Origin: Homoserinibacter sp. GY 40078
GTDB lineage: Bacteria > Actinomycetota > Actinomycetes > Actinomycetales > Microbacteriaceae
Direction: 5' to 3'
Assembly: GCF_008017545.1 (NCBI RefSeq)
Contig: NZ_VRTZ01000003.1
Location: 161,315 to 225,314, forward strand
Length of the DNA stretch: 64,000 nt
Shown here: one piece after another, positions 34,416-45,532 of the stretch
Position numbering within the stretch: position 1 is the first letter of the stretch
Layout of the letters: every line of letters starts with the position of its first letter
Translations under genes and position numbers: made by a program
The notes under the pieces: model-generated
Told to the model about the DNA's origin: nothing
The model's input: only the letters and a program-made list of their open reading frames with translations
The model's database searches: none

Positions 34416-34781
34416 TCAATTGAGCTCAGCGACGCGGATGTGGATCGTCTGTTCCACGCGCTCGCCGACGCGACGCGGCGCGACATCGTGCGGCGCTCCG
34501 TCGACGGCGACCTCTCGGTCAGCCGGCTCGCCGAGGACTACCCGATGAGCTTCGCCGCCGTGCAGAAGCACGTCGCGGTGCTCGAGCGGGTCGGGCTCGT
34601 CACGAAGGTCCGTCGCGGACGGGAGCTGCTCGTGCGATCCGAACCCGAGACGCTGCGGCGCGCCCGCCTCGCCCTCGACCAGCTGGCCGAGGTGTGGGAG
34701 GGCCGCGTGCAGCGCATGGCCGCCCTGCTCGACGACGATTCGACCCCGGAGCACCAGACACGCACGAAACGAGAGGGATGA
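34407..34781 (+). CDS. ArsR family transcriptional regulator
   Basis: The 124-residue protein is a winged-helix repressor. It reads DVDRLFHALADATRRDIVRRSVDG, then the recognition helix region MSFAAVQKHVAVLERVGLVTKVRRG, which is the pattern of ArsR proteins that pair with SRPBCC proteins. It lacks the metal-binding cysteines of ArsR or SmtB, so it is not a metal sensor. It is one base from the SRPBCC gene, and a palindrome covers its own start. Confidence 0.92.
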   Translation: MVVSIELSDADVDRLFHALADATRRDIVRRSVDGDLSVSRLAEDYPMSFAAVQKHVAVLERVGLVTKVRRGRELLVRSEPETLRRARLALDQLAEVWEGRVQRMAALLDDDSTPEHQTRTKREG

Positions 34782-34782
34782 C

Positions 34783-35268
34783 ATGGAGCTGACGGTCGAC
34801 AAGGACCTCGACGCGCACACGCTGACGGTGGTTGCCACCTTCGACCACCCGGTCGAGAAGGTGTGGGAGCTGTACGCCGATCCGCGCAAGCTCGAGCGCT
34901 GGTGGGGTCCGCCGACGCATCCGGCGACGATGCTCGAGCACGACTTCGTCCCTGGCGGCAGCGTGCACTATGTCATGACGGCTCCCGACGGCGAGCAGTT
35001 CCACGGCCGGTGGGACGTGCTCGAGGTCGAACCGCGGCATCGCTTCTCTGTGGTGGACGCCTTCGCCGACGTGGACGGCGTCGCCGTGCCCGAGATGCCG
35101 CTCACGCGCATGGAGTTCAGTTTCGAGCCCACCGCCACCGGCACTCGCATGGTGACGGTCTCGCGCTACGACTCGCTCGAGGCGCTCCAGCAGGTGCTCG
35201 ACATGGGTGTGGAAGAGGGCCTGCGCGGCGCGATGAGCCAGATGGACGCCGTGCTCGAGGAGGGGTAG
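34783..35268 (+). CDS. SRPBCC (AHSA1-like) domain protein
   Basis: The 161-residue protein has the START/Bet v1 fold with a hydrophobic ligand pocket: TVVATFDHPVEKVWELYADPRKLERWWGPPTHPATM, GRWDVLEVEPRHRFS and MEFSFEPTATGTRMVTVS. Pairs of an ArsR repressor and such a protein are common, and the SRPBCC partner is thought to bind a small ligand, but no reaction is known. Translation probably follows the regulator directly. Confidence 0.9.
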   Translation: MELTVDKDLDAHTLTVVATFDHPVEKVWELYADPRKLERWWGPPTHPATMLEHDFVPGGSVHYVMTAPDGEQFHGRWDVLEVEPRHRFSVVDAFADVDGVAVPEMPLTRMEFSFEPTATGTRMVTVSRYDSLEALQQVLDMGVEEGLRGAMSQMDAVLEEG

Positions 35269-35314
35269 CCGAGCTCCGGCGGCGCGGCATTGTCCGACCT
35301 ACTGATCGGTCTGA

Positions 35315-35344
35315 TTGCACTGCCTCCACAGGCGCCGCTAAGGT
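35315..35344 (+). promoter_or_regulatory. Promoter of the TetR gene, probably leaderless
   Basis: TTGCAC (35315-35320) and TAAGGT (35339-35344) are 18 bases apart, and the GTG start follows seven bases later with no ribosome site. Confidence 0.55.
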
Positions 35345-35351
35345 GTGTCGC

Positions 35352-35969
35352 GTGGGAGCCAAGCTCGGGCAGAACAACGTCAAGGGTGAGCAGACGAAGC
35401 ACGCCATCCTCGTCGCCGCCGAGCAGGTGTTCGCCGAGGCCGGATATCGCGGATCGAGTCTCGCGTCGGTCGCCGAGCGCGCGGGAGTCACGCAATCCGG
35501 GCTCCTGCATCACTTCAAGACCAAGGAGGAGCTTCTTCTCGGGGTCTTGGAGCAGCATGAGGTCGTCGATGACGCTCTGCTCCTGAACCCACTGAGCCGG
35601 GGAGGCGCGAGCGTCCTCGACGGCCTCGCAGACCTTCTCGTGCAGTACTCGGGCAATCGCGTGGGTGCGCGGCTCTTCTCGGTATTGGTGGCCGAGAGCA
35701 CGGCGGTCGAGCATCCGGGCCACGAGTACATGAGGCGCCGCTACGACAAGCTGCGCAATCGCCTCGTGGGTGCGCTCGCCGTCGGCATCGAGTCGGGCGA
35801 GATCCGACCCGACGCCCCGCTCGAGGAGTTGGCGGGGGCGCTCATCGCGCTGATGGATGGCATCCAGCTGCAGTGGATCTACGACCGCGACATCGACATG
35901 AGTGCGGCCTTCCGCTTCGTCGCGACGGTGCTGCGGGATTCCCTCGCCCCGGCGTCGACGCCGGCCTGA
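35352..35969 (+). CDS. TetR family transcriptional regulator
   Basis: The 205-residue protein has a typical N-terminal helix-turn-helix (KHAILVAAEQVFAEAGYRGSSLASVAERAGVTQSGLLHHFKTKEEL, about 14-60) and an all-helical ligand domain. The C-terminal part, with EIRPDAPLEELAGALIALMDGIQLQWIYD, is of the type that senses acyl or aromatic compounds. It is encoded just upstream of the 36-48 kb ABC operon. A TACCG-N10-CGGTA site lies inside that operon's promoter, so it is the likely local repressor. Confidence 0.93.
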   Translation: MGAKLGQNNVKGEQTKHAILVAAEQVFAEAGYRGSSLASVAERAGVTQSGLLHHFKTKEELLLGVLEQHEVVDDALLLNPLSRGGASVLDGLADLLVQYSGNRVGARLFSVLVAESTAVEHPGHEYMRRRYDKLRNRLVGALAVGIESGEIRPDAPLEELAGALIALMDGIQLQWIYDRDIDMSAAFRFVATVLRDSLAPASTPA

Positions 35970-36060
35970 CACGACTCGGCTTCGCCCCCTTCGCGCCTCG
36001 GATTCCTCCGGGGCGCGCTGTCGTTTGGGGGCGTCCGGATCGCGTGGCGCAGAATGCGGG

Positions 36061-36090
36061 TTGATTTACCGACCGAGTACACGGTAGCTT
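36061..36090 (+). promoter_or_regulatory. Promoter with internal TetR-like operator
   Basis: TTGATT (36061-36066) and TAGCTT (36085-36090) are 18 bases apart. TACCG (36067-36071) and CGGTA (36082-36086) form an inverted repeat within the spacer and over the -10, so a bound TetR protein would exclude polymerase. Confidence 0.5.
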
Positions 36091-36123
36091 AATCGAACCC
36101 AGCGCCCTCAAGGGAGAGAACCG

Positions 36124-36201
36124 TTGATCGGTCGACGCACGTTCGAGACCATCGTCAAGGCGCCCTGGGACACCCGCACCACACGGCAACGAAGGAGTTG
36201 A
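36124..36201 (+). CDS. Possible 25-residue leader ORF before the binding-protein gene
   Basis: A TTG at 36124, after AGGGAGAG, opens a 25-residue frame (MIGRRTFETIVKAPWDTRTT at its start). It ends with TGA one base before the ATG of the next gene. It may be translated and couple the two, or simply be the leader of the message. Evidence is position only. Confidence 0.2.
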   Translation: MIGRRTFETIVKAPWDTRTTRQRRS

Positions 36202-36202
36202 C

Positions 36203-37714
36203 ATGAGAAAGCGCAGCGCGGCTGCGATCGCCCTCGCCGCGATCGTGGCCCTCACCGCGACGGGATGCAGCAGCAGCCCCGAGTCGGAGGCCGCCCCCAC
36301 CGGCGGCACCCTCACGATCGGGGCGGCCCTGGATGCGGCGTCCTGGGATCCCGCCGATGCCGAGTTCGGCAACCGCCTGCAGTACATGCAGCCGGTCTAC
36401 GACTCGCTCCTGCACATCGACGAGAACCTCGAGATCACTCCCTGGCTCGCGTCGGCGTTCACCTACGACGACGCCAAGACGGCCCTGACCCTCACGCTCC
36501 GCGATGACGTCGAGTTCAGCGACGGCGAGGCGTTCGACGCAGACGTCGCGAAGGCGAACCTCGAGCACTTCCAGTCGGGCACCGGCCAGAACTCGATCAC
36601 CCTCGCGGCCGTCGAGAGCGTCGAGGTGACGGGCGACTACGAGATCGTCCTCCACCTCTCGGCTCCCGACCCGGCGCTGCTGCGCAACCTGGCGCTCGTG
36701 GCCGGCATGCAGGCGAGCCCGGCCGTGCTCGACGACGAGAGCCTCGCGACCACCCCGGTCGGATCCGGCCCGTACGTCCTCGACGCCGACCAGACGACGA
36801 CCGGCAGCCAGTACGTCTACACGCGGAACGCCGACTACTGGAACACCGACGCGTTCCCGTTCGACGAGATCGTCATCAAGCCTCTGACCGATCTCACCGC
36901 CCGCCTCAACGCCCTCAAGAGCGGCGAGATCGACGCGACGCTCGCCGACGCGAAGAGCATGGCCGAGGCGGAGTCGAGCGGCCTGACGGCGCAGACCATG
37001 CTCGGTGACTGGCAGGGCCTGTTCATCGTGGATCGCGCCGGCGAGATCGTGCCGGCCCTCGCAGATGCGCGTGTGCGTCAGGCGATGCAGTACGCCATCG
37101 ACGGCGCCGGTCTCCTCCAGGCCGTTCGTCTCGGCCAGGGTGAGGTCACGACCCAGATCTTCAACCCGTCGAGCCTCGCCTACGACCCCGACCTCGACAG
37201 CGCCTACAGCTACGACCCCGACAAGGCTCGTGCGCTGCTCGCCGAGGCCGGGTACGCGGATGGCTTCACGATCACCATGCCGGAGTTCGCCGGGTTCACC
37301 GACATCACGACGGTCGCCTACCAGCAGCTGCGCGACATCGGCATCGACGTCCAGACCGAGACGGTGGCCCCCGACCAGCTCATCTCGGCGCTGCTCGCCG
37401 GGAAGTACGCGGCGTTCCCGTTCTCGTGGGGCTCCTCCGACGCCTGGCAGGACATCCTGAAGCTCGTCAAGCCGGACGCGCCGTGGAACATGCTGCACTC
37501 GTCCACGCCCGAGCTCGACGCACTGATCTCGGCCGCTCAGACCAGTGGAGAGGCCGCCGACTTCCAGGCGGTCAGCGCCTACCTGGTCGACCAGGCGTGG
37601 TTCGCGCCGTGGTACGTGCAGAACAACGTGTACCTGACGGGTCCGGACGTGACGGTGGCCATGCAGCCGCAGAACGTCGTGCCCTACATCTGGAACTACG
37701 CGCCCGCCGCGTGA
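36203..37714 (+). CDS. Oligopeptide-type ABC transporter substrate-binding lipoprotein
   Basis: The 503-residue protein is a family 5 solute-binding protein (DppA/OppA/NikA type) with a lipoprotein signal (Cys22 in ATGCSSS). GGTLTIGAALDAASWDPA, SAFTYDDAKTALTLTLRDDVEFSDGEAF and RVRQAMQYAIDGAGLL are the family's conserved blocks. It starts with ATG after GAAGGAG. Peptides, nickel chelates and glycosides are all known ligands of this family, and the esterase and GH3 downstream suggest a glycosylated or esterified compound. A 13-bp hairpin follows it. Confidence 0.95.
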   Translation: MRKRSAAAIALAAIVALTATGCSSSPESEAAPTGGTLTIGAALDAASWDPADAEFGNRLQYMQPVYDSLLHIDENLEITPWLASAFTYDDAKTALTLTLRDDVEFSDGEAFDADVAKANLEHFQSGTGQNSITLAAVESVEVTGDYEIVLHLSAPDPALLRNLALVAGMQASPAVLDDESLATTPVGSGPYVLDADQTTTGSQYVYTRNADYWNTDAFPFDEIVIKPLTDLTARLNALKSGEIDATLADAKSMAEAESSGLTAQTMLGDWQGLFIVDRAGEIVPALADARVRQAMQYAIDGAGLLQAVRLGQGEVTTQIFNPSSLAYDPDLDSAYSYDPDKARALLAEAGYADGFTITMPEFAGFTDITTVAYQQLRDIGIDVQTETVAPDQLISALLAGKYAAFPFSWGSSDAWQDILKLVKPDAPWNMLHSSTPELDALISAAQTSGEAADFQAVSAYLVDQAWFAPWYVQNNVYLTGPDVTVAMQPQNVVPYIWNYAPAA

Positions 37715-37720
37715 CAGACA

Positions 37721-37751
37721 CTCGGGGTGGGAGTGCGGCTCCCACCCCGAG
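37721..37751 (+). promoter_or_regulatory. Intra-operon hairpin after the second binding-protein gene
   Basis: CTCGGGGTGGGAG (37721-37733) is the exact inverse of CTCCCACCCCGAG (37739-37751) with the loop TGCGG. It matches the hairpin after the sugar-binding gene in position and stem length, and has no T-run. Confidence 0.6.
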
Positions 37752-37768
37752 ACGTCGGAGAGTCGATC

Positions 37769-38706
37769 ATGTTCTTCTTCCTCGTGCGCCGGGTGGTATC
37801 CGGTGTGGTGCTGGTCTTCGCGGTTGCGACCATCACCTTCCTGCTCATGAGCCTCACGGGAGGCAACGCCGCCCGGAACATCCTGGGTGAGACGGCCACC
37901 GAGGCGCAGGTCGCGGCCAAGGCGGCCGAGCTCGGCCTCGACCGCCCGATCCTCGAGCGCTACCTCGACTGGCTCGGCGCCGCGCTGCACGGCGACTTCG
38001 GCACCTCGTGGTTCAGCCGCGAGCCCGTGATCGAGTCGCTCGCCAACCGTTTCCCGGTCTCGCTGTCGGTGGTCACCGTGGCCGTGCTCGTCACAGCGGT
38101 GCTGGCGACGGTTCTCGGCATCACGGCGGCGGTGCGGCGCGGATGGGTCGATCGATTCGTGCAGGTGTTCGCGGTCATCGGCTTCGCGCTGCCGAACTTC
38201 TGGGTGGCGCTCATCCTCGTGACGATCTTCGCCGTGACTCTGCACCTGCTGCCGGCGACCGGCTATGTGCCGATCACGACGGATCCGGGGCGCTGGGCGC
38301 TCGGCCTGATCCTTCCGGTCACGGCACTCGTGATCGGCACGATTGCCTCGACCGCCCAGCAGGTGCGGGGCGCGACGATCGACATCCTCGAGCGGGACTT
38401 CGTGCGGACGCTTCGCGCGCGCGGAATCTCGCGCACCTCATTGCTCTTCCGGCACGTGCTGCGCAATGCGGCCGGGCCCGCACTCACCGTGCTCTCCCTG
38501 CAGTTCGTCGGACTGCTCGGCGGGGCGGTCATCATCGAGAAGGTCTTCGCCCTGCCGGGGATCGGCAGTCTGGCCGTCAACGCCACGACGCAGGGCGACC
38601 TCCCGCAGATCCTCGGACTCGTGGTCGTGATGGTCGTGCTCGTCGTCGTCGTCAACCTCGTGATCGATCTGCTCACCGGCTGGCTCAACCCGAAGGCGCG
38701 TGTCTC

Positions 38707-38710
<4 letters not shown>
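37769..38710 (+). CDS. Oligopeptide-type ABC permease, DppB-like
   Basis: The 313-residue permease has the DppB layout of an N-terminal helix (FFFLVRRVVSGVVLVFAVAT), a long first extracytoplasmic loop (about 30-95) and five more helices. Its ATPase-docking loop RTLRARGISRTSLLFRHVLR is typical. ATG at 37769 follows CGGAGAG; a longer upstream reading lacks conserved sequence. Its stop overlaps the next gene as ATGA. Confidence 0.95.
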
Positions 38711-40487
<1,777 letters not shown>

Positions 40488-40491
<4 letters not shown>

Positions 40492-41327
40492 CGACACCGT
40501 TGCTCGAGGTCGACGACCTGGTCGTCGAGTTCCCGATGCGGGGGCTCGTCGCGAAGCCGTTCCGCGCGCTCCACGGCGTCTCGATCGAGATCGCACCCGG
40601 CGAGACGCTTGGACTCGTCGGCGAGTCGGGGTCCGGCAAGACGACCCTCGGTCGCGCGGTGCTCGGCCTCGCGCCGGTGCGCGGCGGCTCCATCCGGTTC
40701 GCGGGGGAGGACATCACGCGTGCGCGCCGCAGTCGTCGCCGTGAGCTCAGCCGCGACATCCAGGTGGTCTTCCAGGACCCGTACTCGTCGCTGAACCCGG
40801 CGATGACGATCGGCGCGATCCTCGAAGAGCCGCTGCGGGTCGCGGGTGTCTCGCGCCGCGAAGCGCGGGACCGCATCCGGGAACTGCTCGACCAGGTGCA
40901 GCTCCCGGTCGACGCGATCGACCGGATGCCGCGCAACTTCTCCGGAGGTCAGCGCCAGCGGATCGCGATCGCGCGCGCGCTCGCCCTGCGCCCGCGGATG
41001 ATCGTGTGCGACGAGCCCGTCTCGGCCCTCGACCTGTCGACCCAGGCGAGAGTCCTCGATCTCCTGATCTCGATCCAGGAGTCCACCGGCGTGGCCTACC
41101 TCTTCGTCTCGCACGACCTGAGCGTGGTGCGCCACATCAGCCACCGCGTGGCCGTGATGTACCGGGGAGAGATCGTCGAGCAGGGCGACGCCGTGCAGGT
41201 CACCGACGCGCCCGAGCACCCCTATACGCGTCGGCTGCTCATGGCCGCGCCCGTGCCGGACCCCGCACGTCAGGCGGACCGTCGGCGCGAGCGTGAGCGC
41301 TTCCTCGCGGAGGTCGGTGGACGATGA
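40488..41327 (+). CDS. Oligopeptide-type ABC ATP-binding protein, DppF/OppF-like
   Basis: The 279-residue ATPase partners the fused subunit as the second nucleotide-binding half. It has Walker A GESGSGKTTLGRAV, Q-loop VVFQDPYSSLNPAMTI, signature NFSGGQRQRIAIARAL, Walker B MIVCDEPVSALD and the OppF-type C-terminus with ApEHPYTRRLLMAAPVPDP. Both ends overlap neighbouring genes as ATGA. Confidence 0.95.
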
Positions 41328-42868
41328 CCGTCGTACAGACGAGCCACGGCCCGGTTCGGGGAACGACCACGCTCACACGCCGTGCGGACGTCGAGAGCTA
41401 TCTCGGGATCCCGTTTGCGGCACCTCCCGTCGGCGCGCTGCGGTTCCGCCCGCCGCAGCCGCCCGAGGCGTGGACCACCGAGCGCGAGGTCAAACGCTTC
41501 GCACCGGCGGCGCCTCAGAACCCCGATCCGGTCCTCGCGGCCGGCGGATTCTGGCAGCCGCCGCACGACGAGGCGGAGTGCCTCAACCTCAACGTGTGGA
41601 CGCCGAGTGCCGATGACCGGGCGCGCCCGGTGCTGGTCTGGATCCACGGCGGCGCGTACGTCAGCGGTTCCAACTCCACCGGCTACAACAACGGGGCCGA
41701 GCTCGCCGCTGCGCTGGATGTCGTGGTGGTGTCGATCAACTATCGGCTCGGGGTGTTCGGATTCCTGTACCTCGAGCATCTGCTCGGTGCGGAGTTCGCC
41801 GACTCGGGCAACCTCGCCGTGCTCGACCAGATCGCGGCGCTGCACTGGGTGCGAGACAACATCCGTGCGTTCGGTGGCGACCCCTCCAAGGTCACGATCT
41901 TCGGCGAGTCGGCGGGCGCCGCCGCCGTCGGCACGCTGCTCGGCACTCCTCTGGCCCAGGGTCTCTTCACCCGCGCCATCATGCAGAGCGGTACTGCCGA
42001 GCGCGCACGGGAGGTCGAGGAGTCCGTGGCGGTCACGGCGGAGTTCCTCGACGCCGCGGGGGTGACCGCGTCCGACGCGGAGACCCTGCTGCGGATGAGC
42101 ACCGCCGACCTCCTCGCGGCGCAAGCGGTGGTCGCGGCCGCGCACGCGGAGCGCACCATCGGGCTGCCTCTCCCGTTCATGCCGACCATCGACGGCAGGG
42201 TGCTCGCGCAGTCCCCGCTCGACGCCATCGCGGACGGCGTCGGGTCCGACGTCGATCTGTTGGCGGGCACCAATCTCAATGAGGCGTCCTTCTTCATCGT
42301 CGCGCGTGCCGACGCCGACGAGACGCGGACCTCGGATGAGAAGCTGCGTGCGCTGATCGCGGAGGACTTCGCGGATCCCGCTGCGGTGCGGGCGGACTAC
42401 GTCGCGGCTCTGTCCGTGGAGCTCGGGCGCGAGCCCAGCGACGACGAGGTGCTCGAGTCGTACCTTTCGGATCGCCTCTACCGTCAGCCGACGACCCGGC
42501 TGCTCGACGCACGGCAGGCCGCCTCCGGTCGCACGTTCGCCTACCTCTTCACGTGGGCGAGTCCGCTCATGGATGGCGCACTCGGCTCCTGCCACGCGCT
42601 CGATGTGCCCTTCGTGTTCCGCCAGCTCGACCGCCTGGAGTCCGCGTCGCTCGTTGGCCCGAACCCGCCCGTGGAGCTCTCGGAGTGGATGTCGGGCGCG
42701 TGGGTCGAGTTCGCGCGACGTGGCGCTCCGAACTCGCCGGCACTGCCCGACTGGCCGCAGTACCTCTCCGAGGGGCGACTCACCATGGAGCTCTCGCCCC
42801 GCCCCCGCGTCCTGAGCGACCCGCGCGAGACCCTCCGACGGTTCTGGCGCGCGGAGGTGACCGCGTGA
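41324..42868 (+). CDS. Carboxylesterase type B
   Basis: The 514-residue alpha/beta hydrolase has the nucleophile elbow GESAGAAA with S196, the oxyanion loop WIHGGAYVSGS, a glutamate in GTNLNEASFF and the catalytic His in GSCHALDVPFVF. It would hydrolyse an ester bond, giving an acid that the CoA-transferase could take up. There is no signal peptide, so it acts inside the cell after import. Its stop overlaps the CoA-transferase start as GTGA. Confidence 0.95.
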   Translation: MTVVQTSHGPVRGTTTLTRRADVESYLGIPFAAPPVGALRFRPPQPPEAWTTEREVKRFAPAAPQNPDPVLAAGGFWQPPHDEAECLNLNVWTPSADDRARPVLVWIHGGAYVSGSNSTGYNNGAELAAALDVVVVSINYRLGVFGFLYLEHLLGAEFADSGNLAVLDQIAALHWVRDNIRAFGGDPSKVTIFGESAGAAAVGTLLGTPLAQGLFTRAIMQSGTAERAREVEESVAVTAEFLDAAGVTASDAETLLRMSTADLLAAQAVVAAAHAERTIGLPLPFMPTIDGRVLAQSPLDAIADGVGSDVDLLAGTNLNEASFFIVARADADETRTSDEKLRALIAEDFADPAAVRADYVAALSVELGREPSDDEVLESYLSDRLYRQPTTRLLDARQAASGRTFAYLFTWASPLMDGALGSCHALDVPFVFRQLDRLESASLVGPNPPVELSEWMSGAWVEFARRGAPNSPALPDWPQYLSEGRLTMELSPRPRVLSDPRETLRRFWRAEVTA

Positions 42869-44043
42869 GCGGGCCGCTCGACGGGTTGCTCGTCATCGAT
42901 CTGACCCGGGCGCTCGCGGGACCCCACGCCGCGATGGTGCTGGGTGATCTCGGTGCGCGTGTGATCAAGGTGGAGGCCCCCGGGCACGGAGACGACACGC
43001 GTGGCTGGGGTCCGCCGTTCGTGACGGGCGCCGACGAGACCGCGCAGTCCACGTACTTCCTCAGCTGCAACCGCAACAAGGAGTCGATCGCGCTCGATTT
43101 GAAGGGCGACGACGACCGTCGCGTGCTCGAATCGATGCTGCGCGAAGCGGATGTGCTGCTCGAGAACTTCCGACCCGGAACGCTCGACCGGCTCGGCTTC
43201 GGTGCCGACCGCCTGCGCGAGCTGAACCCTCGCCTCGTGCTGCTGTCGATCTCAGGCTTCGGGCACGACGGACCGGAGAGCGCTCGCGCCGGGTACGACC
43301 AGATCGCACAGGGCGAGGCGGGTCTCATGTCGGTGACGGGTTCGTCGCCGGACGACCCGCAACGCGTGGGAGTGCCGATCGGCGACCTCCTCGCCGGGAT
43401 CTACGGAGCACTCGGCGTGCTGGCGGCGCTCTCTGAGCGCGAGCGGACCGGCGAGGGAGGCATCGTGCGCACCTCGCTCCTCGCGGCGATCGTCGGCGTC
43501 CACGCCTTCCAGGGCACCCGCTGGACCGTCGCGGGGGAGGTCGGTCGCGCGGCGGGCAACCACCACCCCTCGATCGCGCCCTACGGACTCTTCCGGTGCG
43601 GGGACGGCGCGGTGCAGATCTCGGTCGGCTCCGAGTCGCTCTGGGCGCGCTTCTGCGCTGGCTTCGGCATCGATCCGGCGGAGCCCCGATTCGCGCTGAA
43701 CGCCGACCGCGTGCGCCATCGCGAGGAGCTCATCGCGATCGTGGAGGATCGATTCGCAGCGTTCGGATCAGAGGAGCTGCTCGCGCGACTCGGGGAGCTC
43801 GGCATACCCGCCGGCAAGGTTCGTACGATCGACGAGGTGTACTCCTGGGATCAGACGCTGTCGCAGGGTCTGCTCGTGGGCGTGGACCACACCTCGCTCG
43901 GGCGCATCTCGCTCCCGGGGCCGACCCTGCGTTTCTTCGACCAGAGCGATCACGAGACGACGCGTCGGGAACATCAGGCTCCGCCGCTCCTCGACGAGCA
44001 CGGGCCGGCACTGCGCGGTGAGTTCGGTGTCGGGCGGCGCTGA
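42865..44043 (+). CDS. Class III CoA-transferase, CaiB/BaiF type
   Basis: The 392-residue enzyme moves CoA between a donor thioester and a carboxylic acid. GLLVIDLTRALAGPHAAMVLGDLGARVIKVE is the family start. The catalytic aspartate is D175 in VPIGDLLAGIYGALG, and GRAAGNHHPSIAPYGLF is a further conserved block. It is placed to activate the acid released by the esterase. Homologues act on formyl, carnitine, bile-acid or succinyl groups; the acid here is unknown. Confidence 0.93.
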   Translation: MSGPLDGLLVIDLTRALAGPHAAMVLGDLGARVIKVEAPGHGDDTRGWGPPFVTGADETAQSTYFLSCNRNKESIALDLKGDDDRRVLESMLREADVLLENFRPGTLDRLGFGADRLRELNPRLVLLSISGFGHDGPESARAGYDQIAQGEAGLMSVTGSSPDDPQRVGVPIGDLLAGIYGALGVLAALSERERTGEGGIVRTSLLAAIVGVHAFQGTRWTVAGEVGRAAGNHHPSIAPYGLFRCGDGAVQISVGSESLWARFCAGFGIDPAEPRFALNADRVRHREELIAIVEDRFAAFGSEELLARLGELGIPAGKVRTIDEVYSWDQTLSQGLLVGVDHTSLGRISLPGPTLRFFDQSDHETTRREHQAPPLLDEHGPALRGEFGVGRR

Positions 44044-45532
44044 CACCCGTCGCGCCCGGCCCGGGGCGCGGGACCTCATCGAGCTGGTGCTCGAGAAGGG
44101 GTCGTTCCTCTCGTGGGACGAGCCCATCCCCGATCGCCGACCCGACGAAGCGTATGCGGAGGAGCTCCGCGAGGCGCGGCGCCGCACGGGCGTCGACGAG
44201 TCGGTGCTCACCGGTGAAGGCCGGGTGGGCCAGCACCGAGTCGCGGTCGTGGTGGGGGAGTTCGGATTCCTCGGCGGGTCGATCGGCGTCGATGCCGCCG
44301 CCCGGATCATGGCCGCGGTGCGTCGCGCGACGCGTGAGGGTCTGCCCGTGCTCGCGGCTCCCGCATCCGGAGGAACACGGATGCAGGAGGGCACCGTCGC
44401 GTTCGTGCAGATGGTGGGCATCACCGCGACCATCGCCGAGCATCGCAAGCAGGGGTTGCCCTACCTCGTCTACCTTCGGCATCCCACGACCGGAGGCGTG
44501 TTCGCCTCGTGGGGATCTCTCGGGCACGTCACCGTGGCCGAGCCAGGCGCGATGATCGGCTTCCTCGGCCCCCGGGTCTATCGGGCGATGTACGGTGCCG
44601 ACTTCCCGGAGAACGTGCAGACGGCCGAGAACCTGCAGGCGCACGGCCTCGTGGATGCCGTGCTGGCTCCCGAGCAACTCGGCGCGCTCGCGGCCGGGGT
44701 GCTCGACGCCTGGTCATCGCATTCCGCCGAGGCTCTCGCGCTGCCCGAGGCTCCCGCGACCGATGAGGACGACTGGCAGGCAGTCGTACGCTCGCGCAGC
44801 TCGGCGCGCCCCGGCCTGCGCAGCGTGTTGCGCCACGCGACGATGCGCACGCTGCTTCTCAGCGGAACCGGGCGGGGAGAATCCGACCCGACCCTCACTC
44901 TCGCGATCACGCGTTTCGGAGGCCAGGGTGTCGTCGTCCTCGGCCAGGACCGGCGGAGTCAGGACGCCGAGGTCGCCCTCGGACCGGGCGCGCTGCGCGT
45001 CGCCGGCCGCGGCATCCGGCTCGCGGTCGAGCTCGGCCTGCCGCTTGTCACCGTGATCGACACGCCCGGTGCGGCGCTGTCGCGGGAGGCGGAGGAGGGC
45101 GGCCTCGCGAGCGAGATCGCGCGATGCCTGCTCGCCCTTCTCGAGGCCGACGTGCCGACGGTGTCGGTCATCCTCGGGCAGGGCGCCGGGGGAGCGGCGC
45201 TCGCGCTGCTCCCCGCCGACCGGATCCTGGTCGCAGAGAACGGCTGGCTCTCGCCCCTCCCGCCCGAGGGGGCGGCGGCGATCGTGCATCGTGACTCCAC
45301 CCGTGCTCCCGAGCTCGCGCGCCGTCAGCGGATCGGGGCCCCCCACCTGCTCGCCGACCGCGTCGTCGACGAGATCATCCCCGAGGGCGGCGACGCGCCC
45401 GCCGCCGTCGCCGCTGCGATCACCCGCGCGCTCGCGTCGGTCGTCGCCATCCCGCCGGGTCGTCGACTGCGCGACCGGCGCTCGCGCTTCTCCGACCTGG
45501 TGCCATCCGTCTTCCGAGAGGACACGAAGTGA
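44018..45532 (+). CDS. Acyl-CoA carboxyltransferase, AccD3-like fused beta/alpha subunit
   Basis: The 504-residue protein joins an AccD-like half (GEGRVGQHRVAVVVGEFGFLGGSIGV, SGGTRMQEGTVAFVQMVG, LRHPTTGGVFASWGSLGHVT) and an AccA-like half (VIDTPGAALSREAEEGGL, SVILGQGAGGAALALLPADRIL). The whole resembles mycobacterial AccD3. It transfers carboxyl from biotin to an acyl-CoA. No biotin carboxylase or biotin carrier gene is nearby, so it would borrow one from elsewhere. GTG at 44018 overlaps the CoA-transferase by 26 bases; GTG at 44027 is an alternative. Confidence 0.9.
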   Translation: MSSVSGGADTRRARPGARDLIELVLEKGSFLSWDEPIPDRRPDEAYAEELREARRRTGVDESVLTGEGRVGQHRVAVVVGEFGFLGGSIGVDAAARIMAAVRRATREGLPVLAAPASGGTRMQEGTVAFVQMVGITATIAEHRKQGLPYLVYLRHPTTGGVFASWGSLGHVTVAEPGAMIGFLGPRVYRAMYGADFPENVQTAENLQAHGLVDAVLAPEQLGALAAGVLDAWSSHSAEALALPEAPATDEDDWQAVVRSRSSARPGLRSVLRHATMRTLLLSGTGRGESDPTLTLAITRFGGQGVVVLGQDRRSQDAEVALGPGALRVAGRGIRLAVELGLPLVTVIDTPGAALSREAEEGGLASEIARCLLALLEADVPTVSVILGQGAGGAALALLPADRILVAENGWLSPLPPEGAAAIVHRDSTRAPELARRQRIGAPHLLADRVVDEIIPEGGDAPAAVAAAITRALASVVAIPPGRRLRDRRSRFSDLVPSVFREDTK

